The position numbers and the translations under genes are program-made. Shown here piece after piece: positions 10,506 through 22,418 of a DNA stretch of 64,000 nt. The notes beneath the pieces are model-generated. The model did no database searches. It saw only the letters and a list, made by a program, of their open reading frames with translations, and had not been told where the DNA came from. Numbering within the stretch: the first letter of the stretch is position 1; every line of letters starts with the position of its first letter. The stretch is from Yarrowia lipolytica. Taxonomy: Eukaryota; Ascomycota; Dipodascomycetes; Dipodascales. Where the stretch lies: NCBI RefSeq assembly GCF_001761485.1, contig NC_090774.1:4134535-4198534 (forward strand). Direction: 5' to 3'.

Positions 10506-11932
10506 AGCCAAGGCACCACCTTACAGGTAGAGATTATCATAACTTATAGCTCATAGCGCGGCTCGCATTCACAAGTAATCACACAGCAAACGTCAGTACA
10601 TATATAATACAAGTCAGATTGGGATATCTATGGGCATCTTTCTGCCTGTTCAGCCATGGTAGCTCTTTTGGAAGATACAGTCTTAGTGTGAATGTGAGTG
10701 AGTATCTGCTGTATGTACTGGTATCAGATTGAACTGTATGTACGTTCCATATGGCCGAGTCTCCAACGGTAAAACGCTCAAGTCGCCAGTCCTTTGTTTT
10801 GCGGGATCCCAATGAGGGAGCTCTTTACGCAAGTCGTGTGTAACTGTGTTTGGGTGGTTTGCTCATGCGCTTAACCTCATAGCTGCACATGCGTCTTCTT
10901 CCACGACGCATTCTACAAGGCACAGATTCCCCTTACAGTAAAGTACTGTAGTTGCATAAGCATGTTCAAGCAGAGTTTGGGCCAGTTTGCATGCTGCTAT
11001 GCTTGGCTTTGTTGTGTACGCTGCCCAGCTACAAGTATACTTATTCTTCTTTTCGGTTTCGTTTGTTCTTGGGCCTCTCTCAAGGTTAGGCTCCAACTCT
11101 TGATCCCTCAGCTGTCTACAGTATTTGTAGGTACCTCGGCATATCTGCTGTACTACGCAGTCAGTGAGAATGGACGAAATTACGTTTCATTACCGATATC
11201 GGCGGTGGATGGTTTGGCGAATGGGTCTATGAGACACTTGGTGCACTCTTATCAATCTCTATTTTTCACCCAAACCTAATTTTGGTGGATATCACCTGCG
11301 AACAACGAACTACTGTAGTGGTTTCAGCCGTATTGCAGCCCCCTTTTACACAAGGACAGAAGCTCCCCCCTTATCATGTGGAACATTCTCTACTTATCCG
11401 CTCGAATATACTTCTAACAAGGGTCGATGAACGGAGAAAAATACATCCCCACATACAAGCATGTAAACTCATACATGCATCTCGCATGGCATCTGTCTGC
11501 CGACTCCAACTTGGCATTTAAAAGAGTGCACAATTGGGAGTGTACCTGTCAGCTGCTGTTCAAAGGCCGAGTTCCTACTTTTTCCGAAGGAGGCGTCTTG
11601 GGCCACTTTTGCGGAAAAAATAAGAACAAATGATCCGTCCTAACAATGGCTGGATTAGCTGGGTCAACATCAAGCATGTTTTTAGACTACGTGCATCACG
11701 GAAACAAAATAAGGTCTCGGAATTATATTGGCTCTGCAGGAGAGAATAATTCATTTTTGGGGCGAATATTATGGATATTGTGCATAATTCTTTGTCTGTC
11801 TTTTGGATTTACCCAACCATTCTGTGGTAGGGGAGCTAGACACGCCCCAACTATAGCTCTGTTCTATGGGGTTTACTGTTGTCCTGTTTGCAAATTAACA
11901 CTTCTTGGCGTGCAAGCGAACCAACCTTCACT

Positions 11933-11960
11933 ACAGTACCTACAGTACCTACAGTACAGT
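11933..11960. repeat. Short ACAGTACCT tandem tract
   Basis: Three near-identical copies of a 9-bp unit, ACAGTACCT, end in ACAGTACAGTAG. The unit contains the TACAGTA word that is scattered through intergenic DNA of the whole window. Confidence 0.7.
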
Positions 11961-12045
11961 AGTCGGATTAGTAAGAACGTTTCGCAGACTGACTCGGGAT
12001 CCAGCAACAAGGCCCCAAAAACAAAAACACAAACAAGTCGTTTGT

Positions 12046-12065
12046 CTCATCTCATCTCATCTCAT
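12046..12065. repeat. (CTCAT) pentanucleotide microsatellite
   Basis: Four perfect CTCAT units, followed by a diverged CGCAT. Seen directly. Confidence 0.85.
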
Positions 12066-12543
12066 CGCATCGGGAGCCACGCAAGCAATCGTTATTTCGA
12101 TTCGGGGGTTTATGAAACCGTTTACGTTGCACAGCCGGGTTTGCATTTCTCGCTTCCATCATCAGGGCGCATTTCACAGCCCCAGGATGCAACTGTTGTT
12201 CCGAAGAAGGACCGAAGACAGGCGAAAAACAACAGGTGAGAGAGCAAAGAGAAGAGCAAAAGGCAATATCTATCAATTTCCGTATACTATGCTCAGGTTT
12301 AGGGGGTCCTGCAAAGAACCAATTCTTGTTTTTGTTGGCCCTTTTTTTTGTGTGCTTTTTTTTAGTGTCCCACCATCTATTGTAGCCTAATTAACCTTAC
12401 GCACGCGCAGTTGTGAAAAGTGCTTGTTGCACTGGGATTAGCTTTAATGTATCATGTGATAGTGAAAATAGAGATGGCAACAAGCAAACCTAGAAAACAC
12501 CGTTTGGAGAATGAGCAAAGGGAGAGGGAATTGATCGTGAGAT

Positions 12544-12567
<24 letters not shown>
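12544..12567. repeat. (GA)n dinucleotide microsatellite
   Basis: An uninterrupted GA run of about twelve units, then AAGAGAGACAAG. Purine tracts of this type are common in fungal promoters. Confidence 0.9.
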
Positions 12568-12575
<8 letters not shown>

Positions 12576-15275
12576 CAAGAAAGATTGCTATGACCTGAAT
12601 CGTCAACAAGCCGAGAACCGAGACAGAATTGGGCCCGTCAGCACCGGGAAGCACACCCTCATACACCGGTGGAGGTCATGCACACAAAACAAAGCTCATC
12701 TCATCTCATTGCCAAGGGGGGACGGGCAACGTTCATCTATGGCACAAGGTTCCCGACAGCCGAACAAATGTGCATACCACCGACTGCTCTGCACTCCACG
12801 GGGGCTGCTGCTCATCGCAAACAATGGTCTTGTGTGTGTGTGTGGGTGATGCTTGTTTGGTGGTTTCAAGCACCAGGCGGCAGGTGCTTCCCCACGTGGT
12901 TTCCAATGGGGTAGTCTTTTCCGCATCAGCAGCAGCTCCTATTGATTACCTATCAGCAAAGGTCTTGTTGGGGACCCTCACAGCGACGTTGGCTCGTATT
13001 CCTGTCTTACCAGTGAGGAGATCGGCCTTATAGGTTTCATCCGGTCTAAAGGGACAGAGAGCATTACGAACACGACTGTCAGACCAGATCCCGTCTCAAC
13101 CTCGATCCCTACTGCACCATCAAGGCACAGAGGTCGGCAATGATCGAGCCCTGCGACTTCTGCATGTCTTGCAAAGGGCCAGTGTCGATGACATAACAAA
13201 AGCTCGTTGCTTTTGCCAGTGGGCGCGTTAGTTTAATTTCAACAACGTTGCGAAAAAGATGATAACCTACGTCATGTTTGGTCCGGCCGGGTAATGTTCC
13301 ATACGTCGCCCTGGCATAGCTCTCTTGTTTGCCGGCTAGGCATAAGGCTGTAGCTTGGCAGCCTCGTAACTTGCTGAACCTACTGTTAGTGTATTTGTAA
13401 TACACTGTAAAAAGAAAGCAAGAAAGGTCTCCACTCTGGTGAAGAACTTGGCAACCATTTAACTACGCCAAGAGGAGAGATGTTCGTGTCCATCACAGGG
13501 GTCTAAATAACCAGGACTGACGACAGTCATTGCTTTTGTGGGTCCACCAGGTCCAGTTGCTTGCCGTCGCTCTCTTTGCTGCTGGCAGGTGACAGCGAGA
13601 TGCCCAAAGACACGGTACTGTACTTCTGCTGTAGCTTCCGAACGGTCCAACGGTTTCAATGGAGATCCCGCTCTTCTGCACGTGGAATTGGAGGTCGAAA
13701 CCATGTCGCAACCTCGGTAAGAAAATTAAACTGTGGGATAGACACGTAGGCTAGCTGGGGTTCTAGAATTAACGGGAAGAAGCCCGGCAACGTCCTGTTT
13801 AGTGCACTTGTATGCCACACATCAGGGGTCCCCTGCCGACGGGTGCCTTCTTAAATCAGGCTCCCAGTAGATCAGGGGAAGCCATCTGAGACCTTGTTTT
13901 TTTTTTTTTGTTGTGAAACACATGCGGTAAAGACCAGCCTGTCTTATTCAGGATCATCGCAGACCCCAGACCCACAAGCACAAGTCCATCGATTCACCCC
14001 ATGCTAAGGTTGTTTGGGGGACTGGAGCTTGAACTTTGCAATATGCAAAAAAGCCCAGATACAAAAAAAGGAGCACAGGAACGAGGTCGACGCGGCAATT
14101 CTGTAGTCCAGAGAGGCTTCGCCATTGTTCTTCACCGCCGTTTACACAGGGCAAACGTGCAGCATACCGTAATTACGTATAGTAAGTACAGCCAACCGAC
14201 GTGTGAGTAGTCTTCTTTTTTTCTTCTTGTTTTCTTCTTCGTCTGCTTCTTCTTGTTCCTTCGTATATCAGTGTCTTCTTTAAACCACCTGCTTCTTCTA
14301 CGTATACTCCTGAGAATCCCGTCTGTGCCCCAAATCATCGTCACCGCACGGCTCGTTTCTTTTTCCGGGCCACTCCCCCCAGCTCCTCAGGTGGAGGAAT
14401 CGGAGATCAAGTGCGCCAGGTCCTGCCATTTTTATCCTGCACATATTTCTGAACCTTGGACAGCTCTATTCTGCATCAATGAGCACTTTTTAATAGGCTT
14501 GTGCCATTGTCCTTGGGGAGCTGCAGTTGGGGGCGAGAGCACACATCTGTGCACCTGCGAAAGGGGTCTTATACGGCCTGGCTGGCCACCCAGTTCCGGA
14601 GGTCCGTTAATGAAAGAGTCCAGCCTAAAGTGTTATGAGAGTCGTGACTTGAAGGGCCCGGGTGATCGGAACAAAAAGGTTTCACAGACAGTATATCAAT
14701 TAAGTTACACTCGGATAATCCCAGGCTGATGTGAGAGTTGGGCCAGTTGGGGTTTGATTTTAAGCGAAACCTAGAAGCCCACAAAATACGTAGATGGTGG
14801 AAATTAGCCCGTTGCCATTGATTCTGGCTTTTTTCCTCTTGTTCTAGTTCACCGTTGTACTGTATGTATACAGTCGATGGCTGTTCTTTGTGCGTCTCTT
14901 GTCTGTGGACATTGCCTTTGACAGGGGGGGGATTAGCGTACCGGTAGTCTATAAAGATACGGGGTTAGGTCTGGGTCCAAAAGGGCAAGTTGCGCGCCAG
15001 TCTGCAATCGCCGTTACACATTCACAAGAACTAACAAAGCGCTGCCCATAATATTTGAATCCGATAATTACACCAACAGCGAAGATTTCACAATGAAACA
15101 AAACGGCTCCGCATCTCTGGCGCCCTGTTGCTAACCGTTCCGAAAGGGGAGGGCGTGACTCAAAACAGACACGGACGACAGTAGGTCGATTTCAGACGCC
15201 CATTCTGATAAGCCTCGGACCTATCTGTACTCCGCAGACGGCCCCGCGACGACTCCAAAGGCCCATCTCGACCGC

Positions 15276-15313
15276 CTGCCGTGTACCTGATCTTCTGCCG
15301 TGTACCTGATCTT
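15276..15313. repeat. 19-bp perfect tandem duplication
   Basis: CTGCCGTGTACCTGATCTT occurs twice in direct succession with no mismatch. It lies in non-coding DNA about 1.6 kb before the Zn2Cys6 gene. Confidence 0.9.
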
Positions 15314-15633
15314 CTTTTCTATGGCATTCCGTCATGTTTGCGGACGCAGACGGTCACCGGCCCAATGCACACTCCCGTTGCGTTAGGCTCATACTGTATT
15401 TGACTCGTATTGTAAGCTTGTTTGACATAGCGTAATCCCCGATCCTTGTCTCTTCCATTTCGAGTGTTTTACTCCACCGTGTTATCTGGTATATACCAGC
15501 CCTCTGGAGACGCGACGGAGAAGCATCCACCAAACACTAGATCATAAACAGACGTAAATCCCGGCATAACCACCCTCCTGCGACATGGGACATGTGTGGA
15601 CGATCTAAGCCATTCTGGAGGCCGCCAGCATGC

Positions 15634-15671
15634 TCCAAACAACTGGAATAGTTCCAAACAACTGGAATAGT
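15634..15671. repeat. Second 19-bp perfect tandem duplication
   Basis: TCCAAACAACTGGAATAGT occurs twice head to tail. Its sequence differs from the duplication at 15276-15313, but the unit length is the same. Confidence 0.9.
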
Positions 15672-16901
15672 TGCTGACAATGTGCTCCTTCCCAGAGAGC
15701 ATCCACGGAGTCATCCTTAACACGGGAAGCCGGCTTGGAAGTGACAGTTGACGACTCAAAGCTTTTCGGTTTCTTCCCAGATCTGTTCGAGTACTCGTAT
15801 CTATAACTCCGCTCTCAATGTCGCTCAGTCTTTCAAATGTCAATGGACAGTGAGACACGTCACCCTGCAGTGGCAGACAATTGAGAGAGCCCGCAGCAAT
15901 TCGAAACATGTGGCTGTTATTATTGTCATTATTATTTGTACGCAAAGTATCGCCTCCTCTTGAGGCAGGGTGCTTCTCGCGAGTATTCAGGTGTGAAACC
16001 TGACACCACATCAACAAGAAGACGGAACGCCCGGGTTAACTTTAGAGGTTTTGGCAGGCAGTTGTGATCACATACGGCGACGAGATACGTGTCAGCTTGA
16101 ATATCATGAATATCAACTGCCGGGCACTCCTATCTTTGCTACCTTGTAAAAGTAGTGAGAATATAGACCCCCAAAATAAAGGTGTGTTTGATAATCGGGC
16201 TGGTGGTCAAGATATAGATATAGCGTTTCAAAAACTGGCTCCTATGGCGAGCTGTAGGTACGGAAAACCAGTTGAGACCCTGTGTGTGGAGCTGTCGCCA
16301 CGAGAGCACGCGTGGTCATGCCGAGGTCCTATAAAATCCGTCTCATATTTGCTTGCTTTAGATAGCCTTAGAAGCAGGTGTACTGTAGTTGCGAGCCTCT
16401 CAGCGAGTCTACTGTAAGGGTTGCATTGTGTGTGTTTATTGCCGTGCCATCCTTGGCGTGATCGCTTATAGGGAGACCTCTGCTGGATGATGGGGTTCTG
16501 CGAAATTGTGACAAATGGACAAGCAAGATGTCAAACGATCGTTATCACTTTGTGTTTTTGCGTTACGTAGCTCATTTGTTTCAGCTCGCACTCAGTTTTT
16601 CGCTTCCAGCGCCCAAACCTTGTGTGGATAAATCTTAGTGAAATTAGAGTGCCATCACTGGTCAACTTTGCGTTTTTAAAGTTGGAAAATTCTATTTATC
16701 CACAAAATATAACCTTGTCATATGCTAAATCAAACAGCTTTGGAGGCCCTTTGTGTGCGTGGTGTTCATTGTTTCGTTTCGCGCGTCCAACCCGAAACCT
16801 TTGTAGTGGCTTCAGATGTAATTCTCGCCGCTCCAGCTTTTATATAGTCGCCAGGTCCCTTCTATGTCAGGCTGCTCGAAGACAATCAAAAGCTCACACC
16901 A

Positions 16902-18364
16902 ATGTTTGGCGCCATCAACCTCAAGATCAAGCAGAATAACAACTCACAGCCAAGGGCATGCGACAGTTGCAGAGTTCGCAAGATCAAAGTAAGTACCAAT
17001 CACTCACCAATTGCCCCACAAGTTTGCTCCACTAACACCAGTGTCCCAATATCGAACAAGGCATTCGACCAAACAATGGCATCTTCAAGCCCTGTGACAA
17101 GTGTGTTCAGGCCTCTCTGTGCTGCACATACAACCAAATGTCCAAGAAAAAGGGTCCCAAGATTTCCACCAAAAAGCGCAAGCTGGCTCTGGACCAGCCC
17201 TGGGAGATCACCGAGGAGATTGTATTCCAGCACTTTGAGAACGAAGAAGAGTCCCATCTCTGCTTTGTCAAGAAAGACGAACCCAACGAGGTGTTCAGCA
17301 GTCCCGAAACCTCCAATTGCAGCATTATCGACGAAGACCTAGGCTCCTATTCCTTCGGAAACACAACTCCCTGGGGAGGCTCGTCACCAATGACCGCCCC
17401 TCCCATGTCCCCCATACTTATCAATGAACTGGTGTATTACTTCCGACACGTTTACACAGAGCTGCCGATTGTGGACCTTGGGGACGACAACTACTGCCTA
17501 CTGGAGGGCCTTCGACTCGCTAACATGACCCACAAGTTCAAGACTGCACGTGATGCCGTCAGTAAAGACGCTCTGGTGTCTCAAATCCAGCAGGTGCACA
17601 TGCAGAGAGTCTCTTCTACTAACGACAATGTCACCATAGACTCTGTCTGTGATTCTATCTTTCTGCACATGGCCATGGCCGCCCTCGACAACCGCAACAA
17701 GGCCATGGTCTACCTCAGCGAGGCCCACACATACTACCAGCTTGTGGTGTCTTGCCACGAAAATAACTCTCGCAACGCCCCTCGTCGCAAGCGAGTCAAC
17801 TGTGTACTAACCAACCTGCGACACGAAGCAGGTGCTCACCATCTCTCCAGCGAACCACCCAACTACATTCTGCTGGAGCTCATGTCCCCACCTTACATTG
17901 GACATCTGGCCCACATCTGTCTCGACTCCTACAACTACCAGGTCACTTCTCTTCTTTTATGGCATACTTCGATTACTGTGGGTCAGGAACACAAGGCCCC
18001 GGCCACGTCGGAGTGTGTCACCATGGAGCCACAACAGCGAGCTGCAATGGACTGTCACGTTGCCAAAATCGCCATCCAGCAGTATTTGCAGTTTCTAAGG
18101 AAGCCCGGGTCGTCTCAACAGGCGTTGATAAAGTTCGGCGAACTACTCAACAACCGCCTCGGCTTGCTCTCTTCTTCTCAGCTCCATGTCTGCGGAACCT
18201 CGACTCTCAAGACCATTGTCGACATTCTCAAGCAGTTCCCCGCTCTGCAGCAACTGGCGGGCCTTCTACAAAACCACATTGACAAGTGCGAAATGTGGGA
18301 CTTTAGCATTGACTGGCTGGACCTTCCCCAGTGGGAAACTCAGATGCCGGCTCTCAGCACTTGA
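16902..18364 (+). CDS. Zn2Cys6 transcription factor (spliced, 469 aa)
   Basis: DNA-binding regulator of the fungal binuclear zinc cluster class. Exon 1 is 16902-16988; the intron is 16989-17041 (53 bp, GTAAGT...CTAACACCAG); exon 2 is 17042-18364. The intron splits the zinc cluster: exon 1 supplies ACDSCRVRKIK, and exon 2 opens with the third cysteine and later gives PCDKCVQASLCCTYN. The pattern is C-x2-C-x6-C-x16-C-x2-C-x6-C, so the central loop is longer than the usual 5-12 residues. A basic KKKGPKISTKKRK stretch follows as linker or nuclear signal. The remaining 400 residues are helical, as in regulators of this class, but no defined ligand domain can be named. The target pathway is unknown. 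Confidence 0.85.
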
Positions 18365-21300
18365 TAGGCGAACCAATTCTATAATTTATACACGCAATAA
18401 TTGAAACCACGAGTCTGTAGTATGTACTTGTCCCCAGGTTTGCATTTGAGTCAACCCTCATCATGCGACCAATGTTACCCACATCACCGTAAATGATGAA
18501 ACAAAACAGTGGAAACCCGTAAAGGGCCCTTCTGGCGTGATTTATTTCCAGGGTTCGACGCGAAACGACACGCCATTGAAACGTGATAATTCCAATAATA
18601 GAGCGAAGGCCTACAATAAAGCGTCCCACCCTTGTTGGTTTCAGATAAGTATTCTATTTACCTGCTTCAAACAGGTTGGTGGTGCAATGCAACTGGACTT
18701 GTCTTGCAACCACCGCTGCTGCACGGGAGTGCATTTGCAGGGCAAATCAACCAGATCTTGATCGCAAGATTTAGTCCAGTGATGTGCGCAATCCCGAAAA
18801 AGGACAAAAAGATTGGTTTTAATCGTCTGGGGAGGGCACAAGGGTAATGGACAAGATGCACCCGGCTAGCCCAACTTTTCACATGACGCACAGGGGAGAG
18901 GATTTCGGTCATTTCAAGCACACCAAATTAGAGCCAAAGGGCCTCTCATTTCCCTGAGGCCACAATGGAAGTCTGTCGGCTAAGCAGCCAAAATTATCAA
19001 ATGACTTTTCGTGTATCAAAATAATAATGGAGGGGAGAGGTTGTGCGCAAGCTCGAATCTAAACTCTGAATATGTAACGAAGATCGTGGGTTCACAAGAC
19101 TGTACAGTAGCCAAATAAAGGTGGGCACAAATTCGTGGAGATACCTGCGTCCAGGCGTTTCTTTTAGATCTTCGGTTTCATAACAGCAAGAGCCAACTCC
19201 CTCTCTAGAGTTTACTAGTAGGCTATTTTCCCACCGGCCGATCGATAGAGTTGATTTGCCCAAGGGTACCTGTGAAGATCAGATTTTTAGCGTCCACATT
19301 CGCCCAGCTATTCACTCCACCCCCATAACAGTCTGTAATGACCACCTAAAGAGACCAATTAGTGTGTCAAACACTCGGACGCACTCTGCGAAGGATGCAG
19401 TAGACGTCGACCACGTACTGTGACGAGCTACTGTGTCCCACACTAGCTTTCAGGCGCAAATGAGACAGGCGCCGATTTACCTCACTTGTTCCACTCGACT
19501 GAGAGGGTGCAGTTTGGCAACGTAAAGATAGGAGGTCCTCCCCATTATCGCCAAGACGTGGCATGCGTGCGACGAGCTTACACCCACAGTTAGTCAATAT
19601 TAGTAAATGGGCCTCATGTGGGGATTGACATCGGTTCTGCAGTAACCTTGCACTCTAGACAGTCTACCTTGAAGTCTAATGGGGTTCAGCCAGTCACACA
19701 GCTTTGGCGAGGTGCGTATCTCAGATTTTGGCTTTTATATTTAGGCCGCGAGCACAAAGAGCCCATAAAGAAGAATGGATTAGTCTCAAGCATCAAGATT
19801 CGAGACGAGACAACCAGAAACATGCATATCGGAACATCCAAATAGGGCTTACCGTTGCACAGAAGATTTGAGTTGGGATACTCAGAAACAGCCGGAATAC
19901 GAGATCGAAGAGAGCCCTGTTTTCGCCCCATTTTGCATCATTTTGGCACCGGAGTCGCTCTCAGCAGCCTCTGGGCGGCCCCATAAACGTCCCCCGTTCG
20001 ATAAAGCGAACATTTATGATCCCCCAAACGCCTAAATTAGGTTAAAGAGAGTTTCTGGCCATAGGCAGCATCCACGCTTAAAATCCTAATGGCGATAAGC
20101 ACCTCTTCTAGGTTGCACTTGGCCCGACGAGGCACTCGAGCGTGACTCTCTGGTGATTCACGTTGCACCAAGGAGACGCGCCGGTGAGTTTGGGGGCGAC
20201 AAAAAAAAGCACTTCCGATGTCTGGTCATGTAGAAGAGATGCCACAAGTTAGTCAAGCATAGTAATGGCATGATCGTCACTCATCATACCGGAACGTGCT
20301 TCACAAGGGAGATCGATGGAAGACACACAAACTCCACAAGGCGGTCCACACAGGTTAGTAACACTTTGTAAATTGTAAATTGAGCCCTTTCCTGGTAATA
20401 ACTCAGAGGTAGGAAGCTACCGCAACAATGGGGAGGGCATCATAGACATATACCTGGCTGCAAGGGTTGGCAAAAGGTGACGACACCTGTCTGCATCCTG
20501 TTGTCTGTGCATATTGCTGTGTATACAAAATGACAGCTACTACTACTGTTTTTAATGTATATGTATAGGTGTGTCTCAAACAAGAACAGGGTCTAGTGGA
20601 GAGCGTCAGAGGTGACCCGACTACGTCACTGTTTTCGTCCAAGGGCCGATTCCACACAGCTGTGAAGCGAAGCGAGATCTCATCTCACACAAGGCTCATC
20701 TGAGATCATCCTTGCTCTATCGTTTCAACACACAAGGTGAACAGATTTAACGAGCCGCTGACGAACAATGGGTGGTTGTAAATCTAGTCATCCATGATAC
20801 CATCCCGGGATAAACACCATCTCGGGTTGTCAACAATCTGGAAGGAGTTGTTTCGCAACTGTAAATCGTCGAGCCGCCCAACATGACGACTAGACTGGCA
20901 CCATCGCTACAAGTAGTCATTACTTTTTCCCACAGACCCGTCCTTGCCTTACACACGTCCCACACGGAAGCAGCACATCCTGCACTCTACCCGAGTGGTG
21001 TGCCAAACCTACATCAGCCACATCGTGGCTTGTCTAGACGAAGCCTAAGAGAATATTTGACAGGAGCAAAAAGCAACGAACACAAGCGGAAAGCCAGAGC
21101 ACATGATGTCGGAGCTGCCGGGTACCGCAAATGTCTCATTCCAATGTCAATGCTCCATGCAGAGACTGCTTCCTACAGATTACGGGGCCCGTGTCGATAA
21201 AACTCACGTCGATCTTTGAAATCTAGGCATTTGAAAATACTGTAATAATACTACTTGTAGGCACGGAGCCATCAATAACTTACACACACTATATATATAA

Positions 21301-21392
21301 CAATAATGGTTGGCAATTATTTTGAATTGCACATGACACACACCTTTTCCATCATCCTTTCATGAAGACGAAAACAACTACTCCGTCTTCTT
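18365..21392. other. Intergenic, no supported gene
   Basis: About 3 kb between convergent genes. Open frames up to 105 codons (20883-21200, +) have no codon bias or recognisable motif. No RNA gene, long repeat or mobile element was recognised. Confidence 0.5.
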
Positions 21393-22418
21393 CTAATCCA
21401 GCTCCTTGCAGCTCACTCGCACCAACTCTTCGTCAAACTTGCCATTCTTCTTCTGGGTAATGATCATGGCGTTAAGCTTGCCTCCCTTGACACAGCCGGA
21501 GTCCAGACCTCGGGTGTATTTGGTGAGCTGCAGGCCCTGACGAGCGTCATGGCCATAGAAGATGGTCATTCGGTCCTTCTTGGGCCGATCTTCAATCTTG
21601 TCGTTCCACACCTCGAACCACGGCACTCCATCGTCGTCCTCAGTGTACACGGTATCTCGTGGAGGAAGCAGAGATCGCATGCGCATAACCGCGTCGGGAT
21701 CCTGATCTTCCAGCCGGGGCACATTCCACATGAGACCGGCATGCACGGCGACAGCGAGGTTGCCTGTTTCGGCAATGTCTCCCAGTCTCATGATAGCAGG
21801 ACACGATGCAATGTACTTCATCTGCTCGGCGGTAAAGTCCTCGGCCAGATCGTCTTCGTCAGCGAGAATGTTGGCAGGTGCGTCTCGGGTAATGTGATGC
21901 CCTCCAGGGGTCTTGAGCGTTTTCTGATGGTGCAGATGGTGGTATTTTTCATACGCGTTGACGAGTTTGTCCTCGTGGTTTCCTCGAACGCAGAGCGCAT
22001 TGTGTTTGATGGCAAAGTCTACGACTCCCTCCGAGTCCTTGCCCTTGGAGATGAAGTCACCTAGGAAGAAAAGCTGGTCCTTCTTCTTGTTGTAGTCGGC
22101 TTTGTCCAACAGATGCTTGAGCTGCTTGAAAGAGCCGTGGATGTCACCAACCAAGATGAGCCGGGTATCGTCCTTGTGGCTGGGGATGAGCTTGGGGTCC
22201 ATGTCCTTGACCACATAGAAGTTGGGCAGGTCGGGGTACTTGGGTTTAGTCATGGAAAGGGTGACCACGACGTACGACGTGGCGACAAACGTCAGCAACA
22301 CGACCAGTGCAAGCAGCTTGCCCCAAACACTGGCGATCCGCGACTTTCTGGGCGTTGTGTCGAGCAGAGGCTGCTGTTCGAGAGACATGGCGGATTTTTC
22401 CGAGTAGACCGTGTTCAT
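21393..22418 (-). CDS. PPN2: Vacuolar endopolyphosphatase-like metallophosphoesterase, 341 aa
   Basis: Calcineurin-like phosphoesterase with the full metal set: GDIHG (91-95), GDFISKG (120-126), RGNHED (145-150), VAVHAGL and FYGHDARQG. The sequence style matches yeast Ppn2 (YNL217W), a zinc-dependent vacuolar enzyme that cuts inside polyphosphate chains. A single transmembrane segment at about 33-54 (GKLLALVVLLTFVATSYVVV) with a short cytosolic N-terminus makes it a type II membrane protein. The N-terminus contains EQQPLL (13-18), an acidic dileucine signal of the kind sorted by AP-3 to the vacuole. A second Met at residue 11 is an alternative start that would keep this signal. A CACGTG lies about 207 bp upstream. 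Confidence 0.87.
   Translation of the reverse strand: MNTVYSEKSAMSLEQQPLLDTTPRKSRIASVWGKLLALVVLLTFVATSYVVVTLSMTKPKYPDLPNFYVVKDMDPKLIPSHKDDTRLILVGDIHGSFKQLKHLLDKADYNKKKDQLFFLGDFISKGKDSEGVVDFAIKHNALCVRGNHEDKLVNAYEKYHHLHHQKTLKTPGGHHITRDAPANILADEDDLAEDFTAEQMKYIASCPAIMRLGDIAETGNLAVAVHAGLMWNVPRLEDQDPDAVMRMRSLLPPRDTVYTEDDDGVPWFEVWNDKIEDRPKKDRMTIFYGHDARQGLQLTKYTRGLDSGCVKGGKLNAMIITQKKNGKFDEELVRVSCKELD

Larger units (their letters stand above)
10506..16901. other. 6.4-kb region without a supported gene, upstream of a Zn2Cys6 regulator
   Basis: Many frames of 60-197 codons are present on both strands, but they overlap each other, lack codon bias and show no domains. The stretch holds simple repeats (CTCAT at 12046-12065, GA at 12544-12567, a short ACAGTACCT tract near 11935-11955) and two separate 19-bp perfect tandem duplications (15276-15313 and 15634-15671). 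A TTTATATA box at about 16838 lies some 60 bp before the regulator ATG. Most of it is probably a long 5' regulatory region and possibly 5' leader. Confidence 0.5.

Noticed and set aside
11646-12390. Two overlapping + frames of 197 and 161 codons
   Set aside because: They overlap in different frames, run through microsatellite DNA and lack domains or codon bias.
13050-13196. 48 open codons with a Cys-rich end (MIEPCDFCMSCKGPVSM)
   Set aside because: The codons look fair and the cysteines suggest a zinc ribbon, but there is no proper start, the length is short and the opposite strand is open too. Not enough to call a relic.
15469-16017. 182-codon minus frame
   Set aside because: No recognisable domain, contains one of the 19-bp tandem duplications, and its composition is like the surrounding non-coding DNA.
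20883-21200. 105-codon + frame
   Set aside because: Codons are not biased, and no motif, TATA box or conserved feature was seen.
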